From: Phanerodontia chrysosporium
Lineage: Eukaryota; Basidiomycota; Agaricomycetes; Polyporales; Phanerochaetaceae
Length of the DNA stretch: 64,000 nucleotides
Direction of reading: 5' to 3'
Assembly (NCBI GenBank): GCA_001910725.1
Contig: MJGA01000041.1
Coordinates: forward strand, 1 to 64,000
The notes beneath the pieces are model-generated. The model was not told where the DNA came from and searched no databases. It saw only the letters and a program-made list of their open reading frames with translations. Position numbers and translations under genes: made by a program. This document shows positions 22,501-29,500 of the stretch, piece by piece. The first letter of the stretch is position 1, and each line of letters starts with the position of its first letter.

Positions 22501-24036
22501 ATGCTCTGCGAGACCCTCGTGCCGACCGCGGCCGAGGATGCAGCTCAAAGACAAGCCGCCCGAGAGGAGAAGACTCGAGCCTGCCTGAATAGGCAGGGGA
22601 GGACTTGGTGGCGCCGGCACGAACGAGCCTCCGAGGAGCCGGAGCAGACGCTCGCTCGCGAGCCGCTCGCTCGCAGTGCGACTTCCTCGCCCGAGACTTC
22701 GACCAACCGGCTCCCCTTGGCTCGACCGGCACCTCGCCGCGTCTTTATCCCTCCGTACCCCTACACTCCGCTTGACTCTCACCTCTCTGGCGACCCCGAC
22801 ACTGTCTATGGCGATCACACCGACGATGTCAGCTGCACCGAGGAGAAGCCCGAAGCCAGCGAAGGCCTCGGCTCCAACGCACCACCGCCCTACGCCGCAA
22901 ACGTGAGCAGCGACGACCCGCTGCAAGCGTTCATCGAAGGCCTCACGCAGGAGCTCGAGCCCGAGCTTCTGCGCAAGGCCGTCGCCGAACTTGGGAGCGC
23001 AGACGCGCCCAACGAGACGCAGGTGGGCGAGCACGACTGCCTCGCACTCGTCCCCTGGGGAGCTCATCTACGACAGGCAGCGGCCGAGCCACTCATGGAC
23101 ATCGACGCACCGCTCGCTTACCCAGGCAGCAGCGCGACGAGTGAGTACTCGCCACCCGAGACCATCGACGCCGAGATGGCATGCGAAGACCCGAAGGACG
23201 AGGGGGACAACGAGGAGGAGCTGGAGGAGGGAGAGATACGAGAGAAGAAGGGGCCTACACATGTAAGCACCCCCTTCAGCATCGCGTCCACCCCCACCGG
23301 CATGCATACGCCCATGCCGGAGGTTCACGCCTTCACCATCACCGTCGCGTCCCCCGAGCCACAAGAGGCACCGCAGCAGCACGAAGAACAAGACGTTGCC
23401 CACGCTGCTGTTGCGGGCCGTCAGCTCGCCATGCCGCCGTCCGCCATCCCACTCTATCCGCCCGACGTACTCGTACCGACGCTCGTCGGGCCGCCCACGC
23501 TCGAACACATCGGCCCGCGGCCCCCGTTCATCCTCACGGTCTTCGACACAGCGACATACCCAGCTCAAGACGCTGCCGTCGCAGCTGCGATCCTCACGCA
23601 CGCCACTGAACGCCGCTGCCGGCTTCAGCGAGAGCTCGGCGAGCTCGTGCAGCTCACCCACGCGTTCGGCTTACCCACCTGGATCAGCGACCGTCTGTTC
23701 GCTGCGCGCCCAACCCAAGTCGACCTCGAGTGCATGTACCCCTACATGGAGACCTACGGCACGCCCTACCTATTCGGCTACGAGCAGTGGGCCCTGCGTC
23801 AGGTTCGCCACCGCTGGGCCGCACTCTCAAGTCACCCGGACGCGCCGAAGAACGTCAGGATCTGCGACGAGATCCTGCACGCGGACGAGTTCCATCCCAA
23901 CGCGCCCATCATTCGCCACGCTCGGCTCAACGGCCGACTCGGGGGCGAACTCTTCGTTCGCCCCATCACGCTTTTTCAGCTCGGGCACATGGGACCGCCG
24001 GCCTCACCATACGCTCGCGGCGGCCCCTTCTTCTGA
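16579..24036 (+). CDS. gag-protease polyprotein with long C-terminal extension
   Basis: One frame of about 2,485 codons from the first ATG (16579). A later ATG at about 16,721, next to AQQGIADLPLPG, may be the real start. Residues about 50-240 form a gag-like capsid region (LYFFNRLCTKHH; IKYYEAERDKKRF). A Ser/Asp/Lys-rich linker follows, then the zinc knuckle CYGCGEGGHTMNTC near residue 430. An aspartic protease follows at about residue 745 (AIIDTGSQLNIV, with LLLGRPWQRG downstream). The remaining about 1,500 residues are mostly disordered, GC-rich, rich in Pro/Glu/Ala/Arg, and have no domain I recognise; a more folded-looking end lies at 23,550-24,000 (YPYMETYGTPYLFGYEQW). This extension is far longer than usual for Ty3/gypsy Gag-Pro. 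Confidence 0.88.
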   Translation: MPTGASLSSSSPSSLDTLSDLSVTTPSPTQASSASPRRTYVQVAASTMAQQGIADLPLPGTRSAPKTFKGKHSDVESFLYFFNRLCTKHHITSDMDKIESFVHYCSRTVRETLEELRSYRDKNWDAFARDFIKYYEAERDKKRFKLADLMRYIQTTEKKKIKDLAAWMKYRRDFVRIAGWLQQRNKITTNDYETYLWLGIPPCFRGMLEARLMAQKPNHDLEKPFAEDDVCKAAESLLRRDRFNTERIPLDTGEDSSSEPDESDSDPSNDEDSDSESDVIRKKSHRRHSSSHAHKRRDTKKRLVIERKSVSPASDLDSDAPSRSHRRQARKEEETKAKQDKELEELVDQLSRMSVDDTRYAVIYFKAYTINPAIKEIIPTPKEQREQQQNAPRMTRLLPRDPPPHLGGEPRGQFQGDSRTCYGCGEGGHTMNTCQQLQDYVNQGILARDTRGRYVFRNGTYIRRGTNETIVSAVKRALAPQSNFIPIHSQNIPAPTRNVYAAQQWIQEDEMDEDDEPTYGEVFGPDRQLRSTTQARKEKFDGVWVPPRRQIHDTRDKENVPSVKEPLQASSSRPAPQAYNPTPVDVHKPAFNPNDPSAFHEDPSLAKKARKSQKGKEREKQDEDVPMADAEPKRERDDKRMPRHSELQQLVNPKSVLDKVLNTPVTVAVGELLAVSKEVSQQVQDVIKVKTAARPPDKPSAQYVGTDNPLSATVFTPRTRGQLIKLRMECDGVPILAIIDTGSQLNIVHHKVWLNCLSRPMDVTKQITMGDANGGEGVLSGFVPDVPLSCGTVTMYANVFVGQRAPFDLLLGRPWQRGNFVSIDERLDGTYLQFKDKGLRVNFEILVTPDQVDPEIAEYVSRSQAQAFDSTRQHLLKTPSGHSVQVSPWVEAYSVMLKARRTKPLTRQNAVARIEEAPDEANPVAEEPSPTQEEEEARSQQAKRSEDEETLTKQVEAMSVNENADTLAQRSVWRTDILGKHRLEEVEGDTESEGEGQSVPSEQHVSEEELDDTEEELTMPGGLILLNEDSHFPEGGGDPWPGWLKKAGQYLGGWISKVMAHSLTSETTTEDTPSGKEMEDEVQELLLRVSDLEAYVEDQERTCARMSSTVDELSWYVMRKKRRRAQKRRERRLWEAYLEERSATPDSLPDLVPLSPSESEVSLHAAEDRDDEQDSEPEKSSDDVPRVYSAHTTAEQFWGQYMRNTAPHLQPPARLHQPIDRFPRRERTYDSETPAEATRMLEALLQKLQQPSRESDELAQKVARARLLHCYQEQLAQIERDERDGLYVPGDVWRNPQDDRRYAEREHDLRLVVLGWATPPQVREGTGTYLKQLLDEQLREGPSAEPLPRFVRRLGERQLTEAEELGQVAGRPADRLRHTGVCAGDRQETPGFGLGDLILQGDLLNGRPQQAGSETADRLGRRMENSPGPRKPLSVPDRASIARDAISWRTFATPQLEDPDLLFSTQEVSKAIDEVAEALQQADSTHLGLEMPPSTQDRGCATMPTPPNTPWDASQDVPQVLVYAEREEGPPEYSSEPEEGSWERLQGVSNAYKAIEGAKRLTQTTPRPPRAAPNTMSVPLWTVNRAKHPQLGELLDRAQQLGIADAIRIAFPPAHDSRATSAMNARIATMPPIDDHCSLYYSIEVPPVIAALVPEDDGDTVEMLSVCYQHENVLGEVAYPKATSLKSQYQLVYWPLTVPRRIDIPQPPNEATVAVATPQVPYPCWPPIHVTYQVDEMACELHPPGEDTTTLRWTAPATIQARIGCAPATAYKGSLRMWTPAGTPSPSTLLTLAQPGYLPPAFRDPLLQQMGALVKRARRRTYRLDPSRRLTIRAWTDAAALKLLDGQWAPKGLLTETWPEQHRRGQHLVHEPRYEPYLNVTTGYAEAEEDIDDDASEASTVDDETNTSSSAAEEYLDNAAATYTIPVQRRRKKTEDLPATWLWDAHFVPSDFRRRVKSAIREDVADRRIEASAGMLCETLVPTAAEDAAQRQAAREEKTRACLNRQGRTWWRRHERASEEPEQTLAREPLARSATSSPETSTNRLPLARPAPRRVFIPPYPYTPLDSHLSGDPDTVYGDHTDDVSCTEEKPEASEGLGSNAPPPYAANVSSDDPLQAFIEGLTQELEPELLRKAVAELGSADAPNETQVGEHDCLALVPWGAHLRQAAAEPLMDIDAPLAYPGSSATSEYSPPETIDAEMACEDPKDEGDNEEELEEGEIREKKGPTHVSTPFSIASTPTGMHTPMPEVHAFTITVASPEPQEAPQQHEEQDVAHAAVAGRQLAMPPSAIPLYPPDVLVPTLVGPPTLEHIGPRPPFILTVFDTATYPAQDAAVAAAILTHATERRCRLQRELGELVQLTHAFGLPTWISDRLFAARPTQVDLECMYPYMETYGTPYLFGYEQWALRQVRHRWAALSSHPDAPKNVRICDEILHADEFHPNAPIIRHARLNGRLGGELFVRPITLFQLGHMGPPASPYARGGPFF

Positions 24037-24346
24037 GCGCGAAGCAACGGACACGCGCGCACACCATCGGTCAACCTCGGCATCGGTCACTCGTACTGGA
24101 CAGGCTCTCGGCCGCGTTCGCGCCGAGCAGCCAAGCTTGGATCTCGGTAACGTTTACTCTCCACGGCCTCTGTCTGCTGATCTCTCTGTTATATCCTCTG
24201 TTTGTAGTGTCTCGGCACACGCTGGACAGTCTGGCCGGCTGTTGAGCAAACGAGTGCGCGCAGCACGCGTGCACGCTCTACTCACAGCCACAAAAGCGGC
24301 TGCCCAATGGTTCGTCTTCGCTGTAGCCCCTGCTCCAGCTCAGGCT

Positions 24347-27300
24347 ATGGCTGGAGATGTAGTCCACGGCGGCAACGCAACCCTATGTTCCCATTGTATT
24401 CGCAGTAGCATGGGCACGACGGCCCTAGTAGTAGTTTCGATTTTTTCTTTATTTTCCTTTGTATTTGTACTACTTACCAGTTTTGGCTTGTATGCGTCTA
24501 GAACGGCCAAAAGGGCTGCGTCACATGTACTTAAGGATGTGAATCAAAAGGATTCACCTTATGAACATGCGTGCAGAGCGACGGGACACTTACTGCCAAT
24601 GTCCCGAGACTCAGCAGCTCAAGCGACCCCCGGAGGCACGAATCCGGTGCAAAACTGGCAGAAACAATGTTTTGCACCTGCCGGAATCGAACTCTCAGCC
24701 TCGAGATCAGAACACGCCAGCGACCTTAGCGCCCGCCACACATGCCAAAGCCAGGCAGACTGCGGCGGTAGCACTCAGCACAGCGACCACGCAGGCGCGC
24801 CAGGCGCATCAAGCGCATCAGCGCCACCATGCTTGCCACGCGAGCAGGGCGCTAACCGTGCACCATCTACACCTACGACTACGAACGCAGGCAGCGCAAG
24901 CGGTGCTGCCTCAGGCTTCTACGTGACTATTCAAGAGGAAGATTTGGAGCACACGGAGGCGCCTCCAATATTCTTCACGGTCCCTATGGAGGAGTTTCTG
25001 GAGGATTTGGACGAAGAAGACACTGTGCTATGCATGGACGGCGAGAACATATTCTCAGCCTTCAAGCCCATGTACCTGCCAGAGGTGCTTACAGCGTACA
25101 AGCGCGTAGACCGCAAGGTCAAGCCAGTCCCAGCTGTATACCCAGAGGACGCCAAGGTGGAGCGTTGCATTCCAGACCCCCCTCCTCTGGCTTCGCTGCA
25201 ACCACTGCCTATTCGACCACCAGACTTCATACCCGATGGAGGACGGCTGACGGAAGAACGACTCAAGGAGATGGACATCAACCCACAGGGATTCCTATGG
25301 CCAGAGGAGGAAAAGCTGTTCAAGCACGTACTACAGCTACATCAGAATAGCTTCGTATGGGAGGATCACCAGCGTGGATCCTTCCGCGAGGACTACTTCT
25401 CGCCGTACATCATACCAGTGGTTCCGCACATCCCATGGGCATTCCCCAATATTCCTATTCCTCCCGGAATTAGGGATAAGGTGGTACAACTGCTTCGAGA
25501 GAAGATCGAAGCAGGCGTATACGAACCTAGCCAGTCATCCTATCGATCTCGTTGGTTTTGCGTTCTCAAGAAGAGCGGCAAGCTTTGCATCGTACACGAC
25601 CTTCAGCCTCTCAACAAGGTTACTATACGAGATGCAGGACTCCCGCCCAACCTGGACAGCTTCGTAGAGCCATTCGCCGGGCATCAGTGCTATACGGTGT
25701 TTGACCTCTACTGGGGCTTTGACGCACGCAAGGTTCATCCCAAGAGCAGGGACCTCACAGCATTTCTCACTCCGCTGGGATTGCTACGTATCACATCACT
25801 ACCCACCGGCTTCACAAACTCTCCAGCAGAGTTTCAAGCATGCATGTCTTTCATACTCAAGGACGAGATTCCGCACAAGGCCAACATCTTCATCGATGAC
25901 CTACCCATCAAGGGCTCTAAAACGCAGTACCCGGACGCAGTAGGCAATCCGCAGACCATGCCTGACAATCCAGGAATTAGGCGTTTTATCTGGGAGCACG
26001 CCAATGACATTCATCGCATCATTCACCGTGTCAGCCATGCCGGGGGAACATTTTCTCCCACTAAAGTTCAGCTGGCCCAGCCAGAAGTTCTCATCGTGGG
26101 ACAAAAGTGTACACCAGAAGGCCGACTGCCAGACGAACAAAAGGTGGAAAAGATTCTCTCCTGGCCACCTCTCAAGACTGTCAAGGACGTACGCGCATTT
26201 CTAGGCTTATGCGGTACTGTGCGGATCTGGATTGAGAACTATTCAGTCATAACGCGACCCTTGACTGAACTCATCCGGCGAGACATCGAGTTCGAATGGA
26301 ATGAACGACGTCAAGCAGCTTTCGACCAGCTCAAGCAAGCTATTACATCTCCACCAGCCCTCCGCGCAATCGACTACCAGTCAGAATCACCAGTTATCCT
26401 ATCCGTCGACTCCAGCTACATAGCTGTAGGCTTCATTCTATCGCAACTGGATGAGCAAGGACGACGCCATCCAGCCCGCTACGGATCATTGCCCATGAAC
26501 GAGCGCGAAGCGCGATACTCCCAGCCCAAGCTTGAGCTATACGGACTCTACCGTGCACTGCGCGCGTATCTGGTACATCTAATAGGTGTACACAAGCTCA
26601 TCGTGGAAGTGGATGCCAAGTACATCCGAGGCATGCTCAACTACCCAGACCTACAGCCCAATGCCACGATCAACCGCTGGATACAGGGCATCTTCTTGTT
26701 TGACTTCGAGCTTGTACATGTACCAGCCGAACGTCACAAGGGACCCGACGCCTTGTCGCGAAAGGAGTTAGCAGAAGGAGAAGCAGTAGAAGAAGAGGAC
26801 GACAGCTGGCTCGACGATATTGCCCTCATGGTGCAAACAGCCAGCTACGACGCTATGCAACCTTGGCCCCAAGCCCATTCATGCTTCTGTCAAATCTTCG
26901 CATCACCCGATTGCCCAACACGCCCCTACGCATTCGCAACGGAGCTGAGCAGAGCAGACCAAGAGATGGTGGACATCTACGACTTTCACCATACTCTGCA
27001 GACCCCAGACTTCGGCGGAAATCGCCAGAAGAAAGGGCGCTTTATGCAGAAGGCGATCAAGTACTTTGTCAAGGGACCAGCCATGTTCAAGCGCAACCCA
27101 GACGGCACACCTCTCAAGTGCGTATTCAGGCACTCCAAGCGTCAGGCTATCATGGAAGCTGCACATGAGCACATGGGACATCGAGGCGAACAGGCCACAA
27201 TCACAGCCATCAAGCAGCGTTTCTATTGGCCACGAATGCAAGAGGAGATCAAGCGGCACGTCCGCTCGTGCCATCAGTGTCAAATTTGTAGCCTGCGCAA

Positions 27301-28375
27301 GGCAGAAGTACCCATCATGGTGTCTACCCCCGCAACACTCTTCACGAAGGTCTACCTCGACCTAATGCACATGCCCACGGTACGGCGCCTGGTAGGCATC
27401 GTAGCAGGGAAAGACGATCTATCCGGTGTATCAGAGGGCCGAGCAATCCATGATCGAAAGGCCAAGACCATCGCCAATTTCTTCTGGGAGCAGATCCTTT
27501 GCCGCTATGGAGCTGTCGGCCAAGTCACCACTGACAATGGCAGGGAGTTTATGGCTGCATACACCCTCCTCATGGATCAGTATCACCTTCCGCATATCAA
27601 AATCTCTACGTATAACTCCAAGGCCAATGGTGTGGTAGAGCGAGGTCACCTCATTATCCGGGAAGCTATCATGAAGGCATGCGAGGGCAATATCAGCAAG
27701 TGGCCAGACTATGTCACGCACGCATTCTTTGCGGACAGAGTTACGGTCTGGAAGCAAACAGGCTATTCGCCATACTACCTCCTTCATGGACAACATCCAG
27801 TCCTACCATTCGACCTTACGGAAGCCACATTCATGGTAGACGGGTTTACACGAGGAATGGACACCAGCAACCTGCTAGCATTGCGAATCCGGCAGCTGGA
27901 AAAGCGGCCGGAGGACATGGCTAAAGCGGCAGCAACACTCAAGCAGCACAGGCTCATGTCCAAAACACACTTCGAGCGACGCTTCCGAGCCCGTATGGTT
28001 AACGAGACCTACGCATCAGGCACTCTTGTGCTTGTCAGAAATTCTCGAATCGAGAAATCTCTTGACAAGAAATCCAAGAATCGGTACTTTGGACCATACG
28101 AAGTGGTCAGGCGAACTACGGGTGGATCATACATCATCAAGGAATTGAACGGGGCATATTGTCGCGCCGGCATAGCAGCCTTCCGGCTCATCCCATACAT
28201 CGCACGATGGGATCGTAGCAAGCTCAAGCAGCTTGCTGATGACCTCCGTAGCATCGATGACGTACCTACTCTCGAGGAACTGGACCAGCAAGACACCGTG
28301 GATCATGTCGAAGAAGACAGCGATGTCGACAACGAGGGAGCAATCAGCGAATCTTCTGAGTCTTCAGAAGATTAG
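24347..28375 (+). CDS. pol: reverse transcriptase, RNase H, integrase
   Basis: The frame is +1 relative to the gag ORF and is open from 23,396, overlapping gag-pro by about 640 bp. I chose the in-frame ATG at 24,347, but expression could instead be by frameshift or internal initiation. A hydrophobic segment (TTALVVVSIFSLFSFVFVLL) lies at about 24,417-24,480. The RT core runs from about 25,440 to 26,200 with the catalytic box FIDDLPIKG. RNase H follows with Asp, Glu and Asp in ILSVDSS, KLELYGLYRAL and VEVDAKY. Integrase has an HHCC finger (HMGHRGEQ... CHQCQIC), then the DDE residues in VYLDLMH, TTDNGREF and NGVVERGH, and a GPY/F-like FGPYEVVRR. No inactivating stop or frameshift is seen within it, so it may be active. 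Confidence 0.9.
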   Translation: MAGDVVHGGNATLCSHCIRSSMGTTALVVVSIFSLFSFVFVLLTSFGLYASRTAKRAASHVLKDVNQKDSPYEHACRATGHLLPMSRDSAAQATPGGTNPVQNWQKQCFAPAGIELSASRSEHASDLSARHTCQSQADCGGSTQHSDHAGAPGASSASAPPCLPREQGANRAPSTPTTTNAGSASGAASGFYVTIQEEDLEHTEAPPIFFTVPMEEFLEDLDEEDTVLCMDGENIFSAFKPMYLPEVLTAYKRVDRKVKPVPAVYPEDAKVERCIPDPPPLASLQPLPIRPPDFIPDGGRLTEERLKEMDINPQGFLWPEEEKLFKHVLQLHQNSFVWEDHQRGSFREDYFSPYIIPVVPHIPWAFPNIPIPPGIRDKVVQLLREKIEAGVYEPSQSSYRSRWFCVLKKSGKLCIVHDLQPLNKVTIRDAGLPPNLDSFVEPFAGHQCYTVFDLYWGFDARKVHPKSRDLTAFLTPLGLLRITSLPTGFTNSPAEFQACMSFILKDEIPHKANIFIDDLPIKGSKTQYPDAVGNPQTMPDNPGIRRFIWEHANDIHRIIHRVSHAGGTFSPTKVQLAQPEVLIVGQKCTPEGRLPDEQKVEKILSWPPLKTVKDVRAFLGLCGTVRIWIENYSVITRPLTELIRRDIEFEWNERRQAAFDQLKQAITSPPALRAIDYQSESPVILSVDSSYIAVGFILSQLDEQGRRHPARYGSLPMNEREARYSQPKLELYGLYRALRAYLVHLIGVHKLIVEVDAKYIRGMLNYPDLQPNATINRWIQGIFLFDFELVHVPAERHKGPDALSRKELAEGEAVEEEDDSWLDDIALMVQTASYDAMQPWPQAHSCFCQIFASPDCPTRPYAFATELSRADQEMVDIYDFHHTLQTPDFGGNRQKKGRFMQKAIKYFVKGPAMFKRNPDGTPLKCVFRHSKRQAIMEAAHEHMGHRGEQATITAIKQRFYWPRMQEEIKRHVRSCHQCQICSLRKAEVPIMVSTPATLFTKVYLDLMHMPTVRRLVGIVAGKDDLSGVSEGRAIHDRKAKTIANFFWEQILCRYGAVGQVTTDNGREFMAAYTLLMDQYHLPHIKISTYNSKANGVVERGHLIIREAIMKACEGNISKWPDYVTHAFFADRVTVWKQTGYSPYYLLHGQHPVLPFDLTEATFMVDGFTRGMDTSNLLALRIRQLEKRPEDMAKAAATLKQHRLMSKTHFERRFRARMVNETYASGTLVLVRNSRIEKSLDKKSKNRYFGPYEVVRRTTGGSYIIKELNGAYCRAGIAAFRLIPYIARWDRSKLKQLADDLRSIDDVPTLEELDQQDTVDHVEEDSDVDNEGAISESSESSED

Positions 28376-28423
28376 CTACAAGTGGGCAACTGGGGACAGT
28401 TGCGATTTCAAGCGACCCCCGGA

Positions 28424-29500
28424 TGACAAGTGCCAAAAGTGTTTGGCACTAGGTCATGCAGAACGTTGGAGGAGTAAGCTACAGCCCACAGCGGCCTACT
28501 CGCGATACCAGACATATTTGCACCCCAGCTGCAGACACAAACAGGCGCGAAGGCCAACAATCAGCAACACCCAGCAGCAAACATGCGCGTACAAGGCGTA
28601 CACAAGGGACAGCAAACGATGTCATCAATTTGTATTTGTATCAAGTCTTTCAGAATGCCTCAGAATCTTGAAGAATCTTGAAGAACGTTCCGGAAACAGG
28701 CCATTCCTTCCCCTCCAGCAGCCAGAACAGAGCAGAACCTTGTGGAAATGGGAAGAATATTCCAGATCCCTCGGCATATGCTTGGCTCAGCAGCAGGAAC
28801 TGGCCGGAATATGCTGGAAACAGGCGGAAACGGACAGAATAACCTAGTTTATTCTAGTTTCTTCCCAACGACAAATATCTACTTCCTTTCTTAGCTTCTT
28901 TATTCCCACTCTCTTCAATTTCAAATAGTCTCTACATGTATATATAGGCCACGAGTAGCACCCCAAATGACAAGCAACTTTGGAGTCGCAGTCAGGCCAT
29001 TGCTTCACCCACGGTAGCGTAGCTTAAGCATCTGGCTTAACTACGAACTAGGCCCTATCAGTTCACTACAACGCTAGTGAAAGGGGGCAAGCTTACTGAG
29101 CAAACGGCTCAGTACGGTACGTTTCAGTTGTCAACGGTTGCCACTTACGTTTGTGGTTACTTAGGTTTACTTGAGCTTCACCCGTGACGTGACAGTCAAG
29201 TAACAACGGTTCGACGTCGTCAAAGCCTTCACTATACTGGAGTGAAGCACCTGCTTACGTGCGAGCAGGCTATCTACTGGACATTAGGCTCTGTGTAGAC
29301 GTAGCTTAGGTCTAGCGGCCAAGACCCTAGCTGTATCTACCCCACGTTCATTGCTCCTACCCCTGCATACATTCATACAACAACCACACATCCCCAACAC
29401 GAACCACTGGGAACCCTCGACCTAACGTCTGGTCCAGGCAACTCAGCAAACGGTTGTTCCTCCTGACTAAACAACAGACCAACCGTCCCTGGCAGCGACA
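28424..29500 (+). repeat. 3' LTR
   Basis: Same length and, as far as I can read, the same sequence as the 5' LTR apart from one substitution. It follows the pol stop by about 48 bp; the gap includes CAACTGGGGACAGTTG, a short inverted repeat. Confidence 0.93.

Larger units (their letters stand above)
15468..29500 (+). mobile_element. complete Ty3/gypsy LTR retrotransposon (14.0 kb)
   Basis: Bounded by two LTRs of 1,077 bp beginning TGACAAGTGCC and ending GCAGCGACA, and flanked by the 4-bp duplication CCGG (or 5 bp ACCGG if the last A is not counted). The LTRs look identical except for one C/T change that I noticed (about 16,034 versus 28,990), so the insertion is recent. Order of domains: gag, CCHC knuckle, aspartic protease, a long extra region, reverse transcriptase, RNase H, integrase with a GPY/F-like end. 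Integrase after RNase H places it in Ty3/gypsy. The sequence just after the 5' LTR, TCTGGTGACCACCGCAGGGG, is the likely primer-binding site; no clear polypurine tract precedes the 3' LTR. It sits inside an exon of the large minus-strand gene. Confidence 0.95.

Noticed and set aside
24347..24560. env-like membrane protein in the gypsy element
   Set aside because: There is only one hydrophobic segment, with no signal peptide, cleavage site or glycoprotein-like region, and it lies before the RT in the pol frame.
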